Of a DNA stretch of 19,033 nucleotides, positions 1-6,857 are shown piece by piece (the stretch's first letter is position 1; each line of letters starts with the position of its first letter). The stretch is from contig CANBUA010000061.1 of assembly GCA_947372535.1 (NCBI GenBank), forward strand, positions 1 to 19,033. Reading direction: 5' to 3'. The position numbers and the translations under genes are program-made. This DNA is from Burkholderiales bacterium. GTDB lineage: Bacteria > Pseudomonadota > Gammaproteobacteria > Burkholderiales > Burkholderiaceae. Under the pieces are notes generated by a model. It did no database searches. It saw only the letters and a program-made list of their open reading frames with translations, and was not told the origin of the DNA.

Positions 1-261
1 ACCTTGGACACGCCGCTGGGCAAGGTCGATACCTTCCGGCTCAAACCGCGGCCCTTGAAGGACCCCAAGGCCGCCGATGTGCTGGCCGAGATCTGGATCG
101 CACCCGGCTTGCAGTACCTGCCCATCCGCATGCTGATCCGCCAGGGCGAGAAGAACTACCTGGACATGCACATGGATCGCCGGCCTCAACAGACTGGTGG
201 CAGTGGAACCGGTGGCAATGCGGCCGCGGGCTTCGTCAATCCACCAATGGTCCCCAAATAG
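1..261 (+). CDS. DUF3108 domain protein, C-terminal part (5' truncated by window edge)
   Basis: The reading frame is open from the first base to a TAG stop, giving the last 86 residues of a longer protein. The segment resembles the end of the DUF3108 family of proteobacterial, probably periplasmic, proteins of unknown biochemical role. It has a 'TPLG' strand followed by a short charged loop, then a 'WIAPGLQYLPIRM' stretch where the family usually carries a tryptophan, and a closing strand ending near 'YLDMHM'. The last 25 residues are Gly/Asn/Pro-rich and look like a disordered tail. The true start lies outside the window. It converges on the DsbC-type gene, with only 30 bp between the stops and no evident terminator hairpin. 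Family assignment is by remembered consensus, so moderate confidence. Confidence 0.65.
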   Translation, partial: TLDTPLGKVDTFRLKPRPLKDPKAADVLAEIWIAPGLQYLPIRMLIRQGEKNYLDMHMDRRPQQTGGSGTGGNAAAGFVNPPMVPK

Positions 262-291
262 CCCAAGCTCAAGCTGCCGCCAGTCAAGCCA

Positions 292-1080
292 TCAACTGCC
301 GGCTTTGCCCGAGGCCTTGACCAGGCGCTTTTCCACGACGTCGGCCGGTGCAGCAGAGGCCAGGCGGCTGCCATCTTCGAAGAACATGGCGGGCGTGCCG
401 TTGATTCGCAGCTTCTGAGCCAGCTCACCATTGCGCTTGCCGGGGCTGGTGCACATGCCAAAAGCCTTGGCTGGTGCCGCGCCATTGAGCATCCAGTCAC
501 GCCAGGCCTGTGTCCGGTCCTTGACGCACCAGATGTTGTCCAGCTTGACCTTGGAGTCTTCGCCCAGGATGCCGATCATGAAGGTGTAGACCGTCACGTC
601 TTTGATCTGCTGCAGGTCCTTTTCAAGATGCTTGCAGTAACCGCAGTTGGGGTCGGCAAAAACCACCAGCTTGCGCTTGCCGTTGCCGTTCTTCCACACC
701 ACGGCGTCCTTGACGGGCAAGGTGGCGAAATCGATCTTGTTGATCTCGTCCATGCGCTCGCCAGTCAGGTTGCGCTGAGTGCGTGTCTCGACCAGGTTGC
801 CTTCGATCAAATACTCGCCCTTGGCATCGCTGTAGAACAGTTGCGTGCCAGCCTGAACTTCATAGAGACCCGGGACTTGCGTGGTGCGCACCGACTCGAT
901 CGGCGGCATCTCGGCCAGACGCTGACTCAGCTTTTGCTTGAGCCCCACCACCAGGCCGGAATTGGGTGAGAGCACCTCGACCTGCGCCAGCGCGGAGCCG
1001 GCCACGCCAAACGCCACCACGGTGGACAACACGAGGCGAAAACCCAGCACACGGGCCTGTTGAGGGAAAACGGAAACCAT
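292..1080 (-). CDS. dsbC: DsbC-family thiol:disulfide isomerase (periplasmic)
   Basis: A 262-residue periplasmic protein predicted to isomerise wrong disulfide bonds in exported proteins. Residues about 1-32 form a signal peptide ending SALA-Q. An N-terminal dimerisation region (about 35-105) precedes a thioredoxin-fold domain with the active-site motif CGYC at 146-149, identical to that of E. coli DsbC. The cis-proline loop 'GTPA' is at 228-231. Two further cysteines (C185, C210) match the structural disulfide of DsbC. The length is slightly above the usual 235-250 residues. The frame stays open upstream to 1200, but the ATG at 1080 is preferred: it has an AAAGGA ribosome site about 5 bases upstream and begins the signal peptide. 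It follows the UbiH-like gene by only 10 bp, so the two probably share a transcript. The name dsbC is by family; dsbG-like function is less likely given the CGYC motif. Confidence 0.9.
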   Translation of the reverse strand: MVSVFPQQARVLGFRLVLSTVVAFGVAGSALAQVEVLSPNSGLVVGLKQKLSQRLAEMPPIESVRTTQVPGLYEVQAGTQLFYSDAKGEYLIEGNLVETRTQRNLTGERMDEINKIDFATLPVKDAVVWKNGNGKRKLVVFADPNCGYCKHLEKDLQQIKDVTVYTFMIGILGEDSKVKLDNIWCVKDRTQAWRDWMLNGAAPAKAFGMCTSPGKRNGELAQKLRINGTPAMFFEDGSRLASAAPADVVEKRLVKASGKAGS

Positions 1081-1090
1081 GGAAATCCTT

Positions 1091-2257
1091 TCAGGCATCA
1101 AGCGCTTGGCCAACCAGCCAGCGCTTGATGGGAGCAACATGATCGAGCAGACCCATGCCGCGGTTGCGAAGTTCCCGGGCCAGGCCTTGCTGGCTCGCAA
1201 ACAGATGAAGAAGCGTGTCCGTCACGCCAGCCATGGCGCGCGTGGCCAGCCAGCGGTCCCGGGCATAACGGCGCAAGACGCGCTCGTCGCCAATGCTGCG
1301 CCAAGGCTCGCGCTCACGCGATTGGCCCAACACCGACACCAGTTTATCGACATCGGCCAGGCCCAAGTTGAGGCCTTGTCCCGCCAAGGGATGAACCTGG
1401 TGCGCGGCATCGCCCAGGAGCACCCAGCCGGGGCCGCACCATGGGTCGGCCTGTCCCAAGGCCAGCGGCCAACATTTGACGGACGAGCCTGCCAGGCTCA
1501 ACTCGCCGATCTCTGCGGCAGCCTCAGGGTCGGATTCACCCAAGGCCGCCATCAAAGCCACTTCAAAATCCTCAGCAGGCAGGGCCGACAAGGCCTTGGC
1601 GCGCTCCACCGGCAATGACCAGACCAAGCCGTAGGAATGATCCGGCTCAGGCGCATTGAAAGGCAGCAAAGCCAGTACATCCGGTGAGCGGAACCACTGG
1701 CGAGCCACGCCCAGATGCGGCCGGGAGGCCTTCAGGCGTGCCCCCAGTGCCCAATGGCCGTACTCGTGGCGTGTAAAAGTGGCACCCAGCGACTCACGGG
1801 TGGCTGACCATTTGCCCTCGCACACCGCGACCAGCGGTGCGATCACGCCGATCTGCTCAGGGCGCCAAGCAGGCACCACGCTGACATTGGGCGCATAACG
1901 CAAGGCATCACCGAGCAGCTTGTCCAGGGCACCGGCATCGGCGATCCAGGCGAGCTCGCCCACACATTGCTGCCAGGCCGAAAACGCCAGGTGGCCGCCC
2001 TCATCGCCCTTGATCTTCATGTCGTGGATGGCGGTGGCGTGCGCCTGCAAAGGCCCCCAGACACGAAGACGGTCCAGCAAGGCGATCGACCGTGCATTGA
2101 GCGCATACGTGCGAATGTCGCCCTGCTGCCCCGGCGGCAAGACCGCAGGCTCATGGGCCAGGGCCACGCGCCAGCCTTGTCCGGACAAAGCCAGGGCCAG
2201 GGCCTTGGCCACCGCCCCATCACCACTGACACAGACATCGTATTTGGCTGAATTCAT
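1091..2257 (-). CDS. UbiH/UbiF/COQ6-family FAD-dependent monooxygenase
   Basis: A 388-residue flavoprotein of the ubiquinone-hydroxylase group, which adds ring hydroxyls during aerobic ubiquinone synthesis. The clearest evidence is the C-terminal FAD-binding motif at about 277-302, which reads GWVLLGDAAHQVHP followed by LAGQGLNLG, a canonical match. The N-terminal Rossmann fingerprint is unusual: GDGAVA (12-17), with alanine in place of the third glycine. The middle 'DG' motif is also weak, with 'CEGKWSATR' near 146 where ADG..S..R is usual. Length fits the family (380-410). The ATG at 2257 is chosen because the Rossmann strand begins a few codons later; the 46 residues that could be added upstream look unlike protein. 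The ribosome site is weak (AGGCGC). Which ring position is hydroxylated cannot be told from sequence, so no symbol is given. It is probably co-transcribed with the downstream DsbC gene. Confidence 0.85.
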   Translation of the reverse strand: MNSAKYDVCVSGDGAVAKALALALSGQGWRVALAHEPAVLPPGQQGDIRTYALNARSIALLDRLRVWGPLQAHATAIHDMKIKGDEGGHLAFSAWQQCVGELAWIADAGALDKLLGDALRYAPNVSVVPAWRPEQIGVIAPLVAVCEGKWSATRESLGATFTRHEYGHWALGARLKASRPHLGVARQWFRSPDVLALLPFNAPEPDHSYGLVWSLPVERAKALSALPAEDFEVALMAALGESDPEAAAEIGELSLAGSSVKCWPLALGQADPWCGPGWVLLGDAAHQVHPLAGQGLNLGLADVDKLVSVLGQSREREPWRSIGDERVLRRYARDRWLATRAMAGVTDTLLHLFASQQGLARELRNRGMGLLDHVAPIKRWLVGQALDA

Positions 2258-2294
2258 GCGCCTGATTCTATGAGCGTGGCGAGTTTGATGACGT

Positions 2295-2313
2295 TCCCCC
2301 TGAAAACGGGGGA
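2295..2313. repeat. GC-rich hairpin in divergent intergenic region
   Basis: TCCCCC at 2295-2300 and GGGGGA at 2308-2313 form a perfect 6-bp inverted repeat around a 7-base loop (TGAAAAC). It is followed by CACCCCGGG and by a second small inverted repeat, GTCAG-n5-CTGAC, at 2322-2336. It lies about 37 bp upstream of the UbiH-like start, so it would fall in that gene's leader or promoter. There is no T-run, so it is not an intrinsic terminator for either strand. It could be a dispersed repeat, a leader hairpin or an operator. Confidence 0.4.
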
Positions 2314-2376
2314 CACCCCGGGTCAGCCTGACTGACAGAACGCCACTTTTGCACCTACATTGTCGGGATAGAGCAA

Positions 2377-2392
2377 TTGCACGCGTGTGCAA
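2377..2392. promoter_or_regulatory. Palindromic candidate operator TTGCAC-n4-GTGCAA
   Basis: TTGCAC (2377-2382) and GTGCAA (2387-2392) are perfect inverted arms around GCGT. A further direct copy of TTGCAC lies 28 bp upstream at 2349-2354. The site is 58 bp before the hybrid kinase start and in the 192-bp region (2258-2449) shared with the divergent UbiH-like gene. AT-rich sequence (CAAAATTAAACC) follows it, but I found no convincing -10 box at the right distance on either strand. It is the size and shape of a dimeric regulator site; the regulator is unknown. Confidence 0.4.
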
Positions 2393-2449
2393 CAAAATTA
2401 AACCTTAAAGATGTAACGGAGCGCGGCATCACCCCCGCCTCACCAGCGA

Positions 2450-4282
2450 ATGAATCATCCAACCGACCAGGGCCCTGGTGGGCCTGTCGTGGCCCTGCTG
2501 GAGCGCAAAACGACCCTCATTGCTCTGGGTATCGGAACCGTGGCCACCTTGATGGTCCACATTGTCGAGACACTGAGTAACACCATCGCCGCCCATGATC
2601 GACTGGGCCAGCCTCTGTTGGCCATGGCCTTGCTGTGCTTGTTCATTCGCCTGCGGCTCAAGCCCGACACCTTGCTCAGCACCCAGCGTTGGGTGGTGGC
2701 CACGCTCCAGTTCTATTTCATCGTCGGGGTGATTCACCTCAGTGTCTTCAACCTCAAGCACGTCGGGCCGTTCTGGATGGCCACGACCTACATGTGGACG
2801 CTGCTGATCACGCTGCTGCTGCACTTCACCTGGCCTCAACGTCAGGCACTGATCTGGTCGTTGACGCTGCTGACCATCATCACCATCCCGCCGATGCTGC
2901 GCTTGCATGACCTGCCGACCAGCGTCTGGGAGGCCGATTTTGCGCCGCTGCTGATCAATGGGGTGCTGGTGCACGTGGCCGTGCTGCTCAGCCTGCTGGG
3001 CGTCTCCAAACTCCGCCACGGCATCATGCAGATCCTGGCCTCCGAAGGCCCGGTTGGTCCCGCAGAAGCACGCAATGCGCTGGAAGCCTGGATGAACAGC
3101 AAGACCCGTGCGCTGGCCGAGGCGAAGAACTCGGCCGAGGCCGCCTCGCGTGCCAAGAGCCAGTTCCTGGCGGTGATGAGCCACGAGTTGCGCACGCCAC
3201 TTCACGCCATGCTGGTCTCAGCCGACCTGCTGGCCGAGAAATCCCACAGCGCCAACGCCGAGCGTGAAGACCGACTGATCGGCACCATCCAAAGCAGCGG
3301 CAAGCACCTGCTTGCCCTGATCGACCAGGTGCTGGACCTCTCGCGCATCGAGGCCGGCAAGGTGATGATCATCAACGAGCCGCTGGACCTGGCCGGCGTC
3401 TGCCGCCGTGCCATTGAAGCGGTGGCACCCATGACGCAGCGCAAAGGACTGGCCCTGACGCTCGACCTGGACCCTGCCCTGGCCACCAACCGGCGCGGCG
3501 ATGCCTTGCGGCTGACGCAAATCCTCATCAACTTGCTGGCCAATGCTTGCAAGTTCACCGAGACTGGCGGCATCCAGCTGTCGGCCACGCCGGCCGGCAG
3601 CACGGACGCGGTGCGTTTTCAGGTCATCGACTCCGGCCCCGGCCTGAGCGCCGAGGCCCAATCACGCGTGTTCGAGGCCTTCTATCAGGCCGATCACCAC
3701 AGCACGCGGCGCTACGGTGGCGTGGGCCTGGGCTTGACCATCACGCGTGATCTGGTCACCTTGATGGGTGGCCAGCTCAGCCTCAACAGCCAGCTGGGCG
3801 TGGGCACGACGGTGATCGTCCTGGTGCCCATGCCCGTGACGGCACAAGCCCTGGCCACCGGGGCGCCCGTGCGCACCCAGTTCACGACCATCGAAGGCGC
3901 CCGTGTGCTGGTGGTCGAGGACGATCCGGTCAACAGCATGCTGGCTTGCGAGGTGCTCAACAATGCCGGGGCCCAATCCTGTGCGGTGGGCAGCGGCGAA
4001 GAGGCCATTGAGTTCCTGCGTGACCACGACATGGACCTGGTGCTGATGGACTTCCGCATGCCTGGCATGGACGGGCTGGAAGCCACCAGGCGGCTGCGCC
4101 AGGGCCAGGGTGGGCCGCGTGCCAAAACCCTGCCCGTGCTGGGCCTGACCGCCAATGCCTACGTGGACGACCGCCAGCAGTGCCTGGACGCCGGCATGAG
4201 CGACGTGCTGACCAAGCCCATCGAAAGCCGCGCCCTGGTGCTGGCGGTGGCCCAATGGCTGCCGCAGCCCATGTCGCTTTGA
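2450..4282 (+). CDS. Hybrid sensor histidine kinase/response regulator with six-TM sensor
   Basis: A 610-residue inner-membrane kinase. Six hydrophobic segments (about 22-42, 55-70, 81-100, 108-127, 132-150, 166-186) with very short loops form the sensor, so it probably senses something in or near the membrane, not through a periplasmic domain. A short helix (205-235) leads to the dimerisation/phosphoacceptor domain with H245 in MSHELRTP. The ATPase domain carries the N box NLLANACKF (361-369), G1 DSGPGLS (394-400) and G2 GGVGLGL (423-429). The C-terminal receiver (485-605) has acidic residues E490/D491/D492, phosphoacceptor D534 (LVLMDFRMPGMDG) and K589, so it looks active. It has no DNA-binding output domain, so a separate partner protein is expected. 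The ATG at 2450 precedes the first TM, with only a weak ribosome site. It lies 71 bp before ychF. The ligand and target are unknown. Confidence 0.9.
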   Translation: MNHPTDQGPGGPVVALLERKTTLIALGIGTVATLMVHIVETLSNTIAAHDRLGQPLLAMALLCLFIRLRLKPDTLLSTQRWVVATLQFYFIVGVIHLSVFNLKHVGPFWMATTYMWTLLITLLLHFTWPQRQALIWSLTLLTIITIPPMLRLHDLPTSVWEADFAPLLINGVLVHVAVLLSLLGVSKLRHGIMQILASEGPVGPAEARNALEAWMNSKTRALAEAKNSAEAASRAKSQFLAVMSHELRTPLHAMLVSADLLAEKSHSANAEREDRLIGTIQSSGKHLLALIDQVLDLSRIEAGKVMIINEPLDLAGVCRRAIEAVAPMTQRKGLALTLDLDPALATNRRGDALRLTQILINLLANACKFTETGGIQLSATPAGSTDAVRFQVIDSGPGLSAEAQSRVFEAFYQADHHSTRRYGGVGLGLTITRDLVTLMGGQLSLNSQLGVGTTVIVLVPMPVTAQALATGAPVRTQFTTIEGARVLVVEDDPVNSMLACEVLNNAGAQSCAVGSGEEAIEFLRDHDMDLVLMDFRMPGMDGLEATRRLRQGQGGPRAKTLPVLGLTANAYVDDRQQCLDAGMSDVLTKPIESRALVLAVAQWLPQPMSL

Positions 4283-4293
4283 TGGCGGCAAGC

Positions 4294-4317
4294 TTGACAC
4301 GAGCGTTGCTTTAGAAT
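4294..4317 (+). promoter_or_regulatory. Candidate promoter elements upstream of ychF
   Basis: A perfect -35-like TTGACA (4294-4299) and a good -10-like TAGAAT (4312-4317) lie just before ychF, but only 12 bases separate them, against the usual 16-18. The -10 box alone would give a leader of roughly 30 bases. Either the -35 match is chance or the promoter is unusual. It lies in the 71-bp gap after the hybrid kinase, where no terminator is visible. Confidence 0.3.
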
Positions 4318-4353
4318 CGCGCGCTCTCCCTTGTGTAGAAGACAGGATCGACC

Positions 4354-5445
4354 ATGAGCCTCAAATGCGGCATCGTGGGCCTGCCCAATGTGGGCAAGTC
4401 CACCCTTTTCAACGCGCTGACCAAAGCCGGCATCGCAGCGGAGAACTACCCTTTCTGCACCATCGAGCCCAATGTGGGCATCGTGGAACTGCCTGACGCC
4501 CGCCTGCAGGCGCTGGCCGGCATCATCACGCCCGAGCGCATCGTGCCGGCCATCGTCGAATTCGTCGACATCGCCGGCCTGGTGGCGGGCGCCTCGCAGG
4601 GCGAAGGCCTGGGCAACCAGTTCCTCTCGCACATCCGCGAGACCGACGCCATCGTCAACGTGGTGCGCTGCTTCGAAGACGAGAATGTGATCCACGTGGC
4701 CGGCAAGGTCGATCCGATCTCCGACATTGAGGTCATTCAAACCGAGCTGTGCCTGGCCGATCTGAGCACGGTCGAGAAGGGCTTGCACCGCTACAACAAG
4801 ACCGCCCGCTCCGGCGACAAGGATGCCGCTGCCGTCGTCAAGGTGCTGGAGAAGTGCCAGGCGGCGCTTGACCAGACCCTGCCCGTGCGCTCCATCGACT
4901 TCAGCAAGGAAGAGTTGGTCCTGCTCAAGCCGCTGTGCCTGATCACCGCCAAGCCCGCCATGTTCGTGGGCAATGTGGACGAGACCGGCTTCGAGAACAA
5001 CCCCTTCCTAGATCGCCTGAAGGAGTACGCCGCCAAGCAAAACGCCCCCGTGGTGGCCATCTGTGCCAAAACGGAAGCAGAACTCTCGGAGATGAGCGAC
5101 GAGGACCGCAGCATGTTCCTGGCCGAGATGGGCCAAGACGAGCCCGGCCTGAACCGCCTGATCAGAGCCGCCTTCAAGCTGCTGGGCCTGCAGACCTACT
5201 TCACGGCTGGCGTGAAGGAAGTGCGCGCCTGGACCATCCACATCGGCGACACTGCCCCGCAAGCTGCGGGCGTGATCCACACCGATTTCGAGAAGGGCTT
5301 CATCCGCGCCCAGACCATCGCCTTTGACGATTTCATCCAGTTCAAGGGTGAACAAGGCGCCAAGGATGCGGGCAAGATGCGCGCCGAAGGCAAGGAATAC
5401 GTGGTCAAGGATGGCGACGTGATGAACTTCTTGTTCAACGTCTAA
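4354..5445 (+). CDS. ychF: YchF/OLA1-type redox-regulated ATPase (Obg-related)
   Basis: A 363-residue cytosolic P-loop NTPase of the ribosome-associated YchF family; length equals the usual 363. The P-loop is GLPNVGKST (9-17), and the switch II region reads DIAGL (72-76). In place of the guanine-specific NKxD it has NVDE (207-210), the feature that lets YchF/OLA1 prefer ATP over GTP. H114 (in 'NVIHV') matches the catalytic histidine reported for E. coli YchF. An inserted coiled-coil arm covers about 130-200, and the C-terminal TGS domain about 278-363. Start ATG 4354 has AGGA eight bases upstream. Its TAA stop overlaps the TAG stop of the convergent EAL gene (shared bases 5442-5445), so neither gene has an intergenic terminator. 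Identification is very secure. Confidence 0.97.
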   Translation: MSLKCGIVGLPNVGKSTLFNALTKAGIAAENYPFCTIEPNVGIVELPDARLQALAGIITPERIVPAIVEFVDIAGLVAGASQGEGLGNQFLSHIRETDAIVNVVRCFEDENVIHVAGKVDPISDIEVIQTELCLADLSTVEKGLHRYNKTARSGDKDAAAVVKVLEKCQAALDQTLPVRSIDFSKEELVLLKPLCLITAKPAMFVGNVDETGFENNPFLDRLKEYAAKQNAPVVAICAKTEAELSEMSDEDRSMFLAEMGQDEPGLNRLIRAAFKLLGLQTYFTAGVKEVRAWTIHIGDTAPQAAGVIHTDFEKGFIRAQTIAFDDFIQFKGEQGAKDAGKMRAEGKEYVVKDGDVMNFLFNV

Positions 5446-6749
5446 GTCTTGGGGCAGCGGCTCTCATCGGCCAGGCCCGTGCCGGCGGCATCCCAGACGA
5501 TGTCGCCGCACACCACTCGCCAGACATCCCGTCCCTCGACTTTGCACAAAAAACCCGCCGAGGCGGTGATGCACAGCCGGTTGCCGTTGAAGGTTCGGTA
5601 AGGCCGGGTCACCTGAACTTTGCCTGGCGATTGCAAGGCGCGCTTGAAGTAAGGCCGCCGCACCCAGCAGGCGCCTTCGGCCTGCAGCAGCGGCCCATAG
5701 GCCTGCTCCAGGCTCGGGCGTTCCGGGTTTGCCCAAAGGTTTGGTCCGACCTGATAGCCCTTGGCATCCAGCACGAAGCACAACTCCACATGCGGCAGAT
5801 CCAGGAAGGAGCGGCAAGCCTCCTCAAGCGATCGATTGGCACTCAGCAACGAACCGGCATAGCCGATGGCATTCTGATATGGCGCCATCAGGGCCTTGTG
5901 TGCCCCCCGCTTTTGTTCCCGGAAATCCGCCAGACTGGCATACAGCTCGGTGATGCAGGAGGCGCTCAAGCTGACAGGGACCAGGTCCGCCTGGGGACGC
6001 CCGAAAAAATAGCCCTGCACGAAATCGGCGTCGGCTTCCAGTGCGATCTGCGCCTCTTCGTGGGTCTCCACCCCCTCCATGAGCACGAGTGAACCGCACT
6101 CGTGCAGCAGGGACACCATCTGGGCAATCACGCGCTGGCGGCTGCGGTCCTGGGCGATGCCGGCCAGCAGGCTGCGGTCCAGCTTGACGATGTCGGGTTT
6201 GATGGTCCAGACGCGGTCGAAGTTCGAATGTCCAGCGCCAAAATCATCCAGGGCAATCAAAAAACCCAGCGCACGGACCTTGATCACCGATGCAAGAAAA
6301 GCCTCGTCGTCCTCGATCGCGTTCTCCAGGACTTCAAGCACGATGTGGTGTGCCGGCACGCCCAACTGTTTGAGCAGTTGCTGAGCGTAGCGGCTCACCT
6401 CAGGTTGGGCGAGTTGGTGAATGGCCTCGGCCCTGACGTTCAGGAACAGCCATTGTTCGTCCCGGACTTGCGCCACGAAATTCTTGATGTGCAAGGCGCG
6501 CGACAGACTGTCGCACCAAGCGGCTTCAGCTTCGTCCACGCAGTCAGCGAAGATTTGCAGCGGCGGCACAAATTGGCCGCCCTCATCGTGGGCGCGAAGC
6601 AACCCTTCGTGACCAACGACCCGGCTGTGCGACAGGCTGTAGATCGGTTGGAAATGGCTGGAAAAGCGATGCGCCTTGAAATGAGCGTTGTGGCGCTCGC
6701 CATGGGGCGTCAAGGCATCAACAGCTCGTTGTAGGCGACTGGCGGGCAT
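5442..6749 (-). CDS. EAL-domain c-di-GMP phosphodiesterase with C-terminal Cache/PAS-like domain
   Basis: A 435-residue protein with an N-terminal EAL domain (about 25-262) predicted to cut c-di-GMP to pGpG. The signature is EGL, not EAL (HEGLLR, E48). The other metal and catalytic positions seem intact: N104 in FLNV, E139 and E142, the DD pair 168-169 in DDFGAG, K189 in KLDRS, E225 in MEGVET, and Q245 in QGYFFG. Activity is therefore likely. Residues about 285-420 look like an all-in-one sensory Cache/PAS fold, with '[13 protein letters not shown]' and 'RRPYFKRAL' blocks, as in YkuI-type EAL proteins. There is no TM segment, so it is cytoplasmic. The frame is open upstream to a TTG at 6803 and an ATG at 6785. 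The ATG at 6749 is preferred because GGTGGAG lies about 8 bases upstream. It follows the CHASE8 kinase by 108 bp on the same strand. Confidence 0.87.
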   Translation of the reverse strand: MPASRLQRAVDALTPHGERHNAHFKAHRFSSHFQPIYSLSHSRVVGHEGLLRAHDEGGQFVPPLQIFADCVDEAEAAWCDSLSRALHIKNFVAQVRDEQWLFLNVRAEAIHQLAQPEVSRYAQQLLKQLGVPAHHIVLEVLENAIEDDEAFLASVIKVRALGFLIALDDFGAGHSNFDRVWTIKPDIVKLDRSLLAGIAQDRSRQRVIAQMVSLLHECGSLVLMEGVETHEEAQIALEADADFVQGYFFGRPQADLVPVSLSASCITELYASLADFREQKRGAHKALMAPYQNAIGYAGSLLSANRSLEEACRSFLDLPHVELCFVLDAKGYQVGPNLWANPERPSLEQAYGPLLQAEGACWVRRPYFKRALQSPGKVQVTRPYRTFNGNRLCITASAGFLCKVEGRDVWRVVCGDIVWDAAGTGLADESRCPKT

Positions 6750-6857
6750 GGGAAACACTCCACCTGAAAGATGCGTTGAATGCATTTCGGTGAATGGTCG
6801 CAAAGCTTGAGCATTTCAAAAAGCTCGATTTCCCTCACCAACGCCCGGTTTTTGCCT

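Noticed and set aside
2429..3205. 258-codon minus-strand frame inside the hybrid kinase
   Set aside because: His/Gln/Gly-rich shadow of the kinase; the + frame carries all kinase motifs.
6750..6803. Longer EAL protein starting at TTG 6803 or ATG 6785
   Set aside because: Not excluded, but the added residues are not part of a domain and the ATG at 6749 has the better ribosome site.
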